A DNA stretch of 64,000 bases from Gracilaria gracilis (lineage: Eukaryota; Rhodophyta; Florideophyceae; Gracilariales; Gracilariaceae): positions 1,612,001-1,676,000 of the forward strand of contig JARGSG010000189.1 of the NCBI GenBank assembly GCA_030374805.1, given 5' to 3'. The translations under genes were made by a program, and so were the position numbers. Shown here in pieces: positions 30,283 through 41,169 of the stretch (the stretch's first letter is position 1; each line of letters opens with the position of its first letter). Below the pieces are notes generated by a model that was not told the DNA's origin, did not search any database, and was given only the letters and a program-made list of their open reading frames with translations.

Positions 30283-30482
30283 GAGTAGGTAACTTATATA
30301 ATAGAGTGTCTGTTAGTGTTTAGAAGAGAGTTGTGTAAAACAAAAGAGTTGTTTTCGACCAACGGGGAAATGTGCGCGGTGGCGCGACGGAGAAAAGGCG
30401 GAACGAGTGATCATTAATCTGAATTGGCGAATTGTTTGTTTAAATGTGCAACGCTGTTGCCACGCTTCTAAGAAGCACAGCG
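30283..30482. other. 3' region of the oxidase gene
   Basis: 200 bp up to tRNA-Ser; presumably the 3' UTR and terminator. No other signal. Confidence 0.35.
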
Positions 30483-30564
30483 GATGATATGGCAGAGCGG
30501 TCTAATGCGTGTGACTAGAAATCACATCCCTTCGGGGGCCCAGGTTCGAATCCTGGTATCATCG
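30483..30564 (+). tRNA. tRNA-Ser (AGA)
   Basis: 82 nt. The acceptor stem GATGATA pairs with TATCATC, the anticodon stem TGTGA with TCACA around CTAGAAA (anticodon AGA). It has a long variable arm (TCCCTTCGGGG, a small stem-loop) typical of serine tRNAs, and a T arm CCCAG-GTTCGAAT region of normal form. The discriminator is G. No intron. Confidence 0.92.
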
Positions 30565-30640
30565 TCCGAATCTTCTTCGTTTTTAGTTTTTGCATCCAAA
30601 TTTTTTTTAGCGAAATAATTCCAAAAAAACCTTAGACTTA

Positions 30641-30723
30641 GCTCGTGCCGGGAATTGAACCCGGATCCCCTCGGTGACAGCGAGATATACGGTGGCCACT
30701 TTTAACCATTATACGACACGAAC
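30641..30723 (-). tRNA. tRNA-Asp (GTC) with 12-nt D-loop insertion
   Basis: Read on the minus strand: acceptor GTTCGTG pairs with CACGAGC (one G-U), the anticodon arm TCTCG-CTGTCAC-CGAGG gives GTC, and the T arm is CCGGG-TTCAATT-CCCGG. The D stem GTAT/GTAT encloses 20 nt instead of about 8: a normal AATGGTTA followed by AAAGTGGCCACC. The extra piece contains the palindrome GTGGCCAC. Red algal tRNAs are known to carry introns at unusual sites, so this may be a tiny ectopic intron. The next base would give U73, not the usual G73, which leaves open a tRNA pseudogene. It is divergent from tRNA-Ser, 77 bp away. Confidence 0.75.
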
Positions 30724-31671
30724 GTTGCCCTTCTTCAAATTTTCAGGAAACAGCAGAGCATTTTATTTGTCAAAATGCTTCTTTTAATCGTATATTCATT
30801 AATAATTTCTATTTTAAGCCCCCAACTGGCGCTGTCGTTGTTGCGCGCGCGCTGCGCGAAACGTGCGCAGCGTCGCACAGCGTCGCGCAGCGTCAAACAG
30901 CCGAACGGCTCGCCGCTTTCCGCGACCGCCTCCGCCAGCACCCACAGAAGCGCTGGTGAGCGACTGAGCGCCCCGCCACTGAATTTGGCGCGCATCAATG
31001 TGCATCTTCGCGCCCAACCGGGTGGTGCGGCACCACCCGGTTGGGCGCGCCATTGAATTTGACACGCTTCTTTGCACCCACCGCACGCCGGCAGCATGGC
31101 ACACCTGTTCTGCAAACCGACGCTGTGCAAGCGTATCGAGCTTGTCAGCCGCTGTTTGTCCCCTCGCTACGGCCGTCCTTCAGCCCGCTCACCGTCAGCA
31201 TCCTACTGCGAAGCGAATGCCATTGTTAACAGCGCGCCAAAAGCGCCCCAGCATCCCTTCTCCTCTTCAATGCGTTCGCTGCCTTATCGATAAACGCCAT
31301 CGTTCGTTGGCTGTAAACACAACCGCAACTGCGCGCGCTTCTCCGCACCTGCTGCCATAGCGCCAGCACTCGTAGCTTCAATCCATTCCCATCTCCGCAG
31401 CTCTCTTCGTAGAAACCCCAGTACAACAGTTCGGTAGAATCGTCAATGCGCGCCGGAAATGCTCCATTATGCGCAACATGAAACCTTTTGCATCCACTTG
31501 CCGTTGCTGTGTCCAAACCCGCCTGCATGCACACGCAGCAACCGCTGCCTCGGCGAGCGGTTGCCGAACTATGCGTTGTGAGAAACGTGACGCGAGCCAC
31601 ACGCTTTGTGTCAGCACCGTAACTGTTAACTGCCCAATTTTCCTGCACTCGCTTCGCCACCACCGCCATAC
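30724..31671. other. Intergenic, contains a large palindrome
   Basis: About 950 bp with no supported gene. GC-rich GCGCAGCGTCG words repeat near 30840-30895. A 41-bp palindrome is at 31009-31049. It ends at the TATA box of the secreted protein gene. Confidence 0.45.
31009..31049. repeat. Perfect 20-bp inverted repeat with 1-bp centre, flanked by direct repeats
   Basis: Arms of 20 bp (left arm begins CGCGCCCAACCGGG) surround a single G. Imperfect direct repeats of about 20 bp built on GCCAYTGAATTTG flank it, near 30975-30992 and 31048-31067. It can form a very stable hairpin or cruciform. It could be a terminator-like hairpin, a tiny fold-back element, or an insertion scar. Confidence 0.8.
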
Positions 31672-31678
31672 ATATAAG
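31672..31678 (+). promoter_or_regulatory. TATA-like box of the secreted protein gene
   Basis: ATATAAG about 120 bp before the ATG at 31796. Confidence 0.5.
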
Positions 31679-31795
31679 CGCTCCCCTTCGCAATGGAAAC
31701 GCGCCTTCACCCTCATTCCCCAAAGCAGCTCCCCTCCGCCACCAGTCGCTTCCCTTCCGCCGCAGTGCCGATCCCCACCGCTACCTTCACCAATC

Positions 31796-32233
31796 ATGAC
31801 CGGATCCACCATGCTGCTCGCGTTGCTCGCCACCGTGTTTGCGCTCTCGTCCGCGCAGACTCTGGTGCAGCTCAACCCGTCGTGCTCGCCCACCAGGATC
31901 AGTGCCGATATCGGGTGCGCGTGCCGACTTGCCGACCAACTGTCCGGCGCTCCGGCCGGCTGCACGCCCGGAAGCTGCGCGGCCAGCGCCAACGCTCGTA
32001 CGGCCATTGCCGATCTCAGCGTCATTGTGCGCGAGTGCCTGGTGCTCAAGCCGGGGCAACTGGGCGTGGTGGAGGACCCCGTGTTGGGCGACTTGTCCAA
32101 CGCACGCGCGCTGGCGGCCAACACGGCCAAGGTTCTTGGACAGAGCTTGGTCGGCCCTAGTATTGCGCCCACGTACAGGCGTTACTCCGGCGACGTTCGC
32201 AAGGCGCGACTGCGTCGCTTTAACCGTCTGTGA
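31796..32233 (+). CDS. Small secreted protein, 145 residues
   Basis: Start at MTGSTMLLALLATVFALSSAQ, a good signal peptide with likely cleavage after SSA-Q; the frame is open further upstream but without a better start. The mature part has five Cys in its first half (PSCS, IGCACR, AGCTPGSCA) and one more (VRECLV), Ala-rich helices in the middle, and a basic C-terminus (YRRYSGDVRKARLRRFNRL). No family is recognised. A TATA-like box lies upstream. High GC is shared with the oxidase gene nearby. Confidence 0.6.
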   Translation: MTGSTMLLALLATVFALSSAQTLVQLNPSCSPTRISADIGCACRLADQLSGAPAGCTPGSCAASANARTAIADLSVIVRECLVLKPGQLGVVEDPVLGDLSNARALAANTAKVLGQSLVGPSIAPTYRRYSGDVRKARLRRFNRL

Positions 32234-32413
32234 GCGGTGGGGAGCTATTCTCCACGGTCGTCGGTTTTGTTTTTGCGGTGACGACTATTATAGAGTGGGG
32301 GTAGAGGAGGCACATTGCAAACTTAGTTCTGCATTAAACAATCGACTGCAATCACGTTAGTACAGCAGTCTGTTACTAAGCCCGAGTTATGTACACAAAA
32401 AAGAGAGGGCCCG

Positions 32414-32849
32414 ATGGCCTCTCTGCACCTGGCCGTTTTGCCGGGGCTCGTTCCTGGCCTCGGTGACCAAATGAGGCGCGAGTGTAGCGCTTGTGGAGGG
32501 CATCGCGACTGCTGCGGCGGTCGCGTGTGCTACATACGTGCCGCGGCGGGCGAGGCGCGTCACTGCGCGCGCTGGCAGCGCCGGGGGGGAGGAGGGGAGC
32601 GATGGCGGTGTGGAAGCGGTGCGGAACTGCAGCGCCAACGGCTTCTACTCAGCGCGTTACACGGCACGTGTGTTGTCCGCGGAAAGTGGCCGTCGCCAGC
32701 CGCTGTGTGACACGCTGCGCCAGAGCTGCGCGCTTGCCGCAGGCGCGCCGTGTCACGCTGTTGCATTTCCACTTGTCATTGCTTTTTCACTTTTGAATTT
32801 TCACATTTGTTTTCGAGTTTTGTTCCGCTTATCCTTCGAAACTCAATAA
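32414..32849 (+). other. GC-rich open region of doubtful coding value
   Basis: All three plus frames and two minus frames stay open here because of GC content. One plus frame has a Cys cluster (CSACGGHRDCCGGRVC), another has CDTLRQSCALAAGAPC. None has a signal peptide with TATA box in the right place, so no gene is called. Confidence 0.25.
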
Positions 32850-35800
32850 TTGTGCATGTACGTGTTTCGTGGACACGTGCACTGCTTGTACACTGACTTT
32901 ACACGTTCTCCACTGTTCTCACCCCGTACTACTCTCATCTTCTTGAAATTGGGCAGAACAATTCCTTTGTCGCAGGAGATGGAGGTAGTACACTACGAAG
33001 GTAGATAGGTAGTAGTATGACACTACCGTAGTACGCTGCCAAGAGTAAGGCAAAGAGCTTCCCTCAAGAAACCATGCTTGTCGAATAATACCGCCAGGGG
33101 ACTGTAGCACTTGAGACTTATCCAAGTCCTCTTTGGTAGATACGTTTTTCTCGCATCCGGTTTCCTGATCAATAGCTTGTCCACTGCGTCTCCCAATTCT
33201 TATTAGCCTGAGAGTCCTTTTCCATGTCACTGCCTCTCAAGGATACTGATCTGGTATGCATGTCAACTAAAATATTACTTTTGCTAGACCTCAACTTGCT
33301 CAATACTACGTGTCTTGCATGTGCCTGCAAAGCTCAACTTCCCTCCTTCAACCAATTATTTCTCGCATGATAACGGTGCTTGGAGTTACGCCTTTTGTTC
33401 TCTGTATGAAGCTCAGCACTAATTCCCGCGTTCCAGTCGACTATGAAATGAATCTGTTCTCCAAGAAGCTTGCACTTGAATCGTATGTTTTGCAATGAAA
33501 TACCAGCGCAGCTGCAAGAGTATCTTTCGGTCCCTTGTGCCTGTATTATTAGATTGGCAGCTCGAGCAATGAATGGCCACTGCACCACGTTGAGAGGTTC
33601 ATCCGGGATGGCAGCTTATTTTCGTCTTCCCCTTTGCGTTCGTTCTCACATAGAAACGTCAAGCCAATTTGCGTGGGCATATCACTAGCCACGTACTTCC
33701 TCATTGTCGAGAGTTTCTTAAACCAGTTGCAATTCTACTGAGTACTTCATATTAGTGGAGCTCGCGAGTAGATGACGTGTTTCGAGACACAGCGCAGCCT
33801 GGAACGGAATTTGCGAGCAATGTTGTTATTAGAACTTTGACCTTGTAGGAGATGCTAAGTCAGAGTGAGGGCTTAGTCGAGAACACAACAAATCGGAGGA
33901 GCTTTACAGTAGCTAAACCTTATGATGGGTATACGCGAACGTAGCTATTACGTGTGCAGGAGAGGACCATGGGTAGTCTCTGTAGATGCGCACTTCTTGC
34001 CGCATATGAGAATGACGAAATGCTGAGACATGCGTGTTGTCTTACGACCGAGAGGGGGAACGAAGTCACCACTGATTGCCACTTTGAGCGACTGAGAGCT
34101 CCCGGTGAGAAATGAGAGCTCAATTATGGCTAACAGCATCCTGGTCAAGTAGAGAACCGCAAATGTGCCGAATTGTGTTTTGTTGTTGTTGAGAGCGCCT
34201 ATCTACCGGTTGCTCCACGTGTCTCAAACTGACGTTTCATATGAAGCCGTTGTGCTCGTATCCTAGTCGAGCCACTTTGCCCTCGCCAACACAGCGTTCC
34301 CCACACGAATGCTTACACGTAGAAGGTAGGACCACGAATACTTTCTCGTGCGTGTCCCCCTTGCTCTCGCTTGCCTGCACCACTCTATTATCACCCCGAT
34401 CCCTGTGTGCCGGCGCATACTTGCCGGGCACCTCGGAAAACTTTGCCAGACAACCAGGCTACATTCGGCCACCTCATCGCGCAATCTCCCCATACAACTG
34501 GTATCTCGTAATGCAATTCAGATTGTCGGAACCCAGCCGAATGCGTTACTTGTTTGGGAGCGTTTCAAAGCCTTGGAGTGCCGCACTGCAGATCGTCCTT
34601 TCAGAGCAGGTGGAGAACGTATAACATTTAGTAATCGAAGCCATGTTACTATCCGTCTTAATGGTATTATATATACACCTTTTCTTTGAGAAAATAGACC
34701 AACAACGTGAAAAGACTGCGATCAGATTATCTAACATGGAAGACGAGAACTCCAACTTTTGTTGCACTTTTCCTTCGCAACATTTTGCTTCTCAGAGGAA
34801 AAAAAACATGCTTCAAATTATAGCATAGTCCATGGCCTCTTCTAATCGCCTCTCCTCCGAGGACCTCTTTCGATACAGCCTCTGAGGCTTTTCTCTTTCT
34901 ATAATGTTGTTCCACTTTGCGTAAAAGAAAAACATATTCATGGCAGTCTTCATCCTCGGAAAGCCTTGGTGTGTATGGTAAATCACTGGCTCAACGGAGC
35001 TGAACACCTCACGTCATCACCAATTAATTACCTGTGTCCTTCTGCCCTCTTTGATATCACCATGGCAAAACGACAGGTGAATTGGATAACCGAGAACACG
35101 AAACTATTCCTTGCCTGTGAACAATCGGCAATAATGCACGACAGATAGACGATTCGATTACGGTTGACCAGTGCCGCACGATACACGATACATGTTGATC
35201 AAGTGTGAAATTTAGTCCACGTCTCCTCTAGCTAGACAGTAGAGCGCTCTATCCACGAATCCTGAACATGTGAAATGTACAGCATCGCATTGTCGGGCCT
35301 GGGATTGCAAGGATCTGATGGCATGTACGAATATTGTACGGATGTCTTGATCCACAGACATCTTTGACTATTGTCGAGAATCTTTGGCAAATGACTTGAT
35401 GTTACTCTTTGAAAATGTCTGATTGGATAGACGGAATTAAAAGCCCTTCGTGGCACCACAAGGACACTTCAAGGTAGTATATCTCAGCACGTGATATCTA
35501 CAAAGAGTCCTTTTCGAAGACGATGGACCACGGGCCGAGCAAGTTTTTGATGAATCACTTTTCGGCAGGTTCGCTTGACCTTGGTTTCACTTGTCAATTA
35601 CAGCCGGTGAGGTGTCATACCTTGCCATTCGAGGGACAACCTTTAGCGCACTTCTTATTGTGAATTCTTCGTCTCAGAAGCTGCTGATGGGCATAATGTA
35701 CGGCCCCAATGAGAAACCCGGACACAGAGTGGCTGGCAGCGTGCAGTAATCCATCAAATGCTGTATTGCCAGACGTACACTCTTTCCATTTCAGAAGATA

Positions 35801-36942
35801 AGCGTACGCATGGCACAAGCAGAGGCTTTTGACTTTGAACTAGCGCATTGCGCTCGAATACACTTTTGCTCTATGACAAAGCACCACATGCTGAGTTCCA
35901 ATAAAAAGCCAACTGACGAGAGAAGGTCATCAATGGATGTTGTCTACGACCTCAAATGTCTCGTGGCTATATTTAGCACATTGCGCCCTCAAGTGTGATC
36001 AGAGATATCCTTTCACTCCACGCCATCTGTCCCAGAGGGACGGACCATGAATAAGGCAAACCACTCTGACGTGTGTGCTGGTTCACGGCGACGAAGAGGT
36101 CACCATTATCTAACGTGCCCTGCTGCCATTCAATACCAAACGCTTACTTGGGCGTATGACAGGTAGCTTGTACTCCACCCGTAGTACTAGTTGCCCAACG
36201 AGCTAATCTATTGTTTGCGTTGCTCTGCTCTGGGGCCAACGTTGCAGTAGCTACGCGACCCCAAGCTCGACCTCAAATACATCATCAAAATCAAAAGCCC
36301 CGTAATTCTAATTTTGGCAGAACTATATCTGAGAGACAATGTGAAGGGAAAGGTCGGTCATGCAATTCAAACAAGACTTTCGATTCTCACCTTCTCATTT
36401 TGTATGTTTCCTCTGCTGCGGCATCAGTGGTCAGTAGGGGGATTCAGAGGAGGCAAAAGGATCGCGATAAACTTCTACTTGTATCAGATGTAAGTGCACA
36501 AGTATATCTCAAACCCCTTTTTCTCGACGACCTTCAATGCAAACGAAGACGATTAAATCTTCCCTGGAATACATTCCCATTTTCTCGTTTCAAACCAGAC
36601 TGTAATGATATCCGTCGAACGAAATAACTTGGACTTGAAACTCGATGGTGAGGGAGAAGTTTTGATTGCAATATTGATAGGTGAGGATGAAGTAGCAGTC
36701 CAACAAAAAAACTTTACACATTCTGCAATGGAGCCAGCCATTTGTCATTTGATAATCAGCCTTGCTTATTCTGCGTGAAATCGAGATGCTAGAGATGGGA
36801 AGACTATTTGAAACAACGTTTTCAACCTGTGTTCGGGCCTGGTGGTGGGTCTCCTTTCGGGAACCTACACATGCTTGCTGTCGGCTCAAGACCATGGATG
36901 GATTTTATATGTTTCTGGTCCGTAACAGAAATTGCACGCGGG
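32850..36942. other. Gene-poor region
   Basis: 4.1 kb with near-average composition and only short frames without motifs. Repeated GGTAGATAGGTAGTAGTA-like words occur near 32985-33020. I see no RNA gene, transposon end or conserved protein here. Confidence 0.4.
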
Positions 36943-37008
36943 TTAGTTGTCAAACGACTCCCAACGCAAAGATATAAGCACAATTCTTTTGAAGAGCTGG
37001 AAACTTAC

Positions 37009-37563
37009 ATAGCAGTAGTCCTTCCTGGTGAACTGTCGGTTGCAGAGTCCACATTGACTTTCAATTACCTTGTCATGTACGACGCGTTCATGTTTACTGG
37101 CATCAGACTTTCTCGTAAAAGTACGGGAGCAGCGAGAGCAAACGTACAACCTTTTGCTGCGCTTCCCAGGATGTTGAAGGGGAAGGGCGCTATTGGATGG
37201 GCTTGCAACACTTTTGTGTGAAGACTGAGTTCGAGTGAGAGCAGAAGAGTTCGATTGAACGCCTCTCAATACTTCAACTATGGAAGGGAGGCGGGTGTTC
37301 TCCGAGGTACCTTGAGATCTTGAAGAGGAAGAAATATGTTCGGACATTGTTCTTGTAACCTTAGCTTCGTCGTCATGAGAAGATGTTCTTGAGTGGGTAT
37401 CTAAATGGTCGTCCGTGCTGGATGAAGAACTTCCTGCGGGTGTTCGGAATACGCGGGAAGTTCTGCTGTGCCCCTGGGGTTTCCGTGATGTACCACGAGT
37501 GTCACTGGCCTTTAGAAGAGATGAGATGGCCGGAAGTGATAGATTCCTGCGATTACCAGACAT
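37009..37563 (-). CDS. C2H2 zinc-finger protein, 5' exon
   Basis: Starts MSGNRRNLSLPAISSLL. The first 130 residues are Ser/Thr-rich and disordered but carry two short hydrophobic motifs, LPAISSLL and LPSIVEVL. A canonical finger YVCSRCSRTFTRKSDASKHERVVH follows, then a second that begins SQCGLCNRQFTRKDYC and is cut before its His pair. At that point the strand reads TAT then GTAAGT, a strong 5' splice site, so the rest of finger two should be in a downstream exon. I could not place its acceptor with confidence; the frame otherwise runs on to a stop at 36943. Probably a nuclear transcription factor related in style to the protein at 40474. Confidence 0.65.
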
Positions 37564-40369
37564 GAAACGGGGTTGATAAGCAGCAAACCCGGAAAGATGA
37601 ACGTGAGAACGATGAGGACTTGCTTCCGAAACTGGTGAAGCCGGTGTGGTAGATAACGGGTGGGTGATGGAAGGACTCTTGTATGGAAAGTGGGTGAGGT
37701 CAAGACAATTCAGGTATACAACTTTTCAGCTGAGGGGCACCCAAATGTACGTGTTCCATAGTCTTCAAACGGCCTAAACAGTTGAGCTATTTCCACTCGT
37801 TCAGCTGTACTAATTGATCAACGTAAGTCAGAAAATGAATGGATAGCAACAAACTTGACGTGTGCTTTGGGAAAGCGACCCTTTGGTATATGTAGAGTGC
37901 ACGGCGTGACTACCGTTACCCTTGTAGTCCGTGAAGCGTCTACATGGTACGAACAAAAAGAAAATATATCCGCAAACGATCATATCATCCGCCCCTTTTT
38001 GGGGATACTAATGCAAAAGATTTCGTTGGAAGGATAATTGCGTGTTTGGCGATAGATAATCATTAGTAACCATTTTGTGGGTTTTCTCATGCATGGTGAT
38101 GGATTGCCGGGCGACATTCGTTCTGATTGTCTAACGTGAATAGTTGGCAATCATTGCCCTATTCCAAACGGTTTGTCGTCAGGTTCTCACGCGAACGTTT
38201 CCACTTTGCATCGGATTGGACAGGTGACGAGATATTATATGATACGGCACATTTTAGCTCAGGCATCGAGTGGAAAATGCTTGTGATAGCTATGACCGTG
38301 TGCAAGGAAGAAGTTGTTGGGTAATTATAGCCGGGGCAAAATGTTTTCTCGGAGCAAAAAACGAATACGTGTCGTTGTAATCTGGAAATGGTAAACAGTT
38401 TGAAAAAGTTCCATGGGGCTGGCGCGTGAATGAAGCGGCATCTGCCCAGGGGGAAATTGGGAGTCCAACTGAGTGCAGGACACTTGCAAAACGAAGTAAC
38501 GGCGAAAGCTCAATACCTTCACAAGTGTGACCGCCGCAAACAACAGAGCTGGGCAGTCAGGCGGAAATTGAGGCCAGAAAAGGCTCTATGTGTGGTGTCA
38601 AAGTGATGCGGCATGGTGAGCGGGAACAGGGCTCTCGCTTTTCTGCGTTTTGCGGAACATCGGGTGTGGCAGGCGTAGGGATCAAACATGTGCGCAAGTA
38701 TGAGAATGCTGACGAGACTGCAAACATGTTGTAGAGGGAATTCCAAAGTCTGAGCTTCACGAGCGAAAACTCGGATGTGATGATTGGAGTGACTCGTCGT
38801 GGCGCGACGTTCCATTTTTGGGGGAGGAGGAACGGCATCAATGCAGCCCCGATGTTTGATTGGAGACGCAGGCACGAATACGGCGCTAAAGTGCGCTCAT
38901 TGCGGGCGGCATGCTCGCCTACGCCGTCGACGGCGGCGCCATCTGTGCGTCTTACCCAGGGTAGACAGATCCTGACAAGCCAAGTTCTGAGTAGCCTCAA
39001 GTGGACGTCTACGCACCGTTAGCTACCACAACATGTTGTTAGTGATACCGTTTATACCAGTTTGATACAGCGAAGTTGTACACGTGGCATTTCGTGCGGC
39101 ATCACACGTGTCCACGCAAACACTCCAAGGGCTGCGCGCATATGCATGAACTGTATGCCTTCGTCATACTGCTGTCAACTGCACACCATTTCTGACAGTG
39201 CACCTGAATAATGCTGACTCCACGGACTGCAGCGCAGAGGGCGACGGGGCTGCCTCTCCTAAGCCCGAAGTTGTCTTTTGTGTACATAATGTACTGCTGC
39301 TCGTCTTCGCTACTGAAAAGCTCCACTGCATTCGGATGAAAGTTCATGCTGATCCTTTTCGAGACGTGCCCCACAGGCAAAGTGACTCAGTTAACAAATA
39401 CCTTGAAGGTACCTTGCCAGATTGCGCGTCTTCCACTCCGTCCAAAATGCCAACGGCTCAGCCACCTGGAAGATAAACGATTCCCAATAACTTTGTGCCA
39501 CCTGCATTACAAGAGCTGGTGTCATCCTCGATTCTACAAATCCATTCGGCATTACACGACTGCAGTCTTGAAACAATTCAGCGCCTTACTGCTTCTTCTC
39601 GAGAGTGTGTGGCAAGCTACCTTGTGGCGTACTCGACGCATCTGCTTCTCTAGAACAAACGGGGTGTAGAATATATCCATATGGGTAGAAGTGAACGTTG
39701 CATTACAGATACGTTCGATATCCCACATGTTCCCTCCGTAGCAACAGATATGCCTCATCAATCAAAGCATTATGCTTGAGAGAACCGCGTGTGATCACAA
39801 TTTATCTTTGTTCTGTCGAATTCAGTGTTTCAGTTGTATGGAAACGCACCTAGGCAACACCAATACGTCAAAATGATACTATCTTACTTCAGTACATTCC
39901 AGGTTTAAGTGAGCAAATTGTTCTCACTGAATGGTTATTGGCTCTGCTCATTCTACCGATACACATGAGCATCAAAATATGTGCTGTAAACGAGACAAGA
40001 TGTACTATGGTAACTGTTCCACCGAAAACGTTTCAAGTTCATTCGCAGAAAAAAGTAACAATCGTGCTGGGTAGACTGGAACGTCACAAACCTGGAGGCG
40101 TATTAGCGATATTCTCGTAACTCTTGCCATGTTTAGAGCCTGCCACTGGGAACAACATACTTTGAACACCCATAATACTCGCTTGTGCCAATCAGCATTT
40201 GTTCCCGTTTTAGGCCTGTGAATTCTATCAACCCGTACTACTCATTTTCGTCCAGCCTTCTTTTTTCGGAACCCTTCTTATCCTGAATGTAACTAATGTG
40301 AGAAACTGCGTAATGGTTCGCCGCCAAGATGAGTTGGTTGGACGGCGAACATTGTCCATTTTCCCATGC
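37564..40369. other. Gene-poor region
   Basis: 2.8 kb between the two divergently oriented zinc-finger genes. A minus frame at 38557-39000 stays open for 147 codons but shows no motif. Nothing else recognised. Confidence 0.4.
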
Positions 40370-40376
40370 ATAAAAG
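40370..40376 (+). promoter_or_regulatory. TATA-like box of zinc-finger gene
   Basis: ATAAAAG, about 100 bp before the ATG at 40474. Confidence 0.5.
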
Positions 40377-40473
40377 TGGACTGGATGTCAGAAGTTTCGC
40401 ACCCTTTCTTGTCAAACCACCCAACTACCCACCCTCTACCTCCTCATTCAAACCATTCTAAAGACCTCAAATC

Positions 40474-41169
40474 ATGGACGGCAGCAGATCTCAGTATCGA
40501 AAGAAAAAGACGTCCTCCAAAGCTTCCAGCAGTTTGGCAGAGAGTTCTGCTCCTCATGGTGAGGGAGAGAGAAATGACTCCCATGCCGATGCCACAAAAA
40601 TGAGAATCGGTTATCTTCTGGACGGCACGAGCTCAGGATCAGCAGGTTCTTCATCTGCCACGAGGGGTTCCATGCCAAGAAGTGCTTCAGCATGGAATAT
40701 TGGGGATCTGAAGAAAATGAGTATTGGCAGCATCTTGAACTCTAGCCGTGGCCCAAACAATCTTCCAGCTTCTTCCTCGAGTCGGTCTCGTCAGTCCCGC
40801 TATACCTGCACTTCTCCGCAGTGCGGGGCACAATTCTCTCTGTTCTCGGAAATAAAACATCATCGTGCAACCGCCCATGGACTTGAGTCTCATCAGTGTA
40901 TCTACTGCAAAACGGTTCTTGCTCGAGAAGCGAATTTGATGTATCACGTTAACTCCAAACACAAGAAGGCTGGTGAGCATTGGTGCTATAAATGTTCCTT
41001 CAAGACACACGACTTACAAACTCTCAGGAAGCACACGGAATCTGTCCATGCCATGAGGAAGTGTGGCACATGTGGTGAAAGGATTTTAAAGAGTAACCAA
41101 GCTCAGCATCGGGCCAAATGTCATTCTATGAATCCTCAGGAAAGCAGAGGAAAGAGGGGAAGGCGGTGA
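40474..41169 (+). CDS. C2H2 zinc-finger protein with four fingers
   Basis: 231 residues. The N-terminal 100 are Ser-rich and hold two short motifs, MRIGYLLDG and MSIGSILNS, like those of the 37009-37563 protein and resembling repressor-recruiting eh1 motifs (FSIxxIL). Fingers follow at about 110-132 (YTCTSPQCGAQF...HH...H), 140-160 (CIYCKTVLAREANLMYHVNSKH), 169-190 (CYKCSFKTHDLQTLRKHTESVH) and 194-212 (CGTCGERILKSNQAQHRAKCH). The end is basic (RGKRGRR). It should be a nuclear DNA- or RNA-binding regulator. One exon, with a TATA-like box about 100 bp upstream. Confidence 0.82.
   Translation: MDGSRSQYRKKKTSSKASSSLAESSAPHGEGERNDSHADATKMRIGYLLDGTSSGSAGSSSATRGSMPRSASAWNIGDLKKMSIGSILNSSRGPNNLPASSSSRSRQSRYTCTSPQCGAQFSLFSEIKHHRATAHGLESHQCIYCKTVLAREANLMYHVNSKHKKAGEHWCYKCSFKTHDLQTLRKHTESVHAMRKCGTCGERILKSNQAQHRAKCHSMNPQESRGKRGRR

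Noticed and set aside
32387..32849. Cys-rich plus frame and Ala-rich minus frame
   Set aside because: All frames are open through composition; no signal peptide, promoter or family supports one over another.
34241..34689. Overlapping frames of 113-127 codons
   Set aside because: No motif, and two frames compete on the same strand.
35215..35290. tRNA-like stretch with AGAGCGCTCTATCCAC
   Set aside because: It lacks a T arm and acceptor pairing.
38519..39000. 147-codon minus frame
   Set aside because: No domain, no promoter and unremarkable composition; a chance frame is likely.
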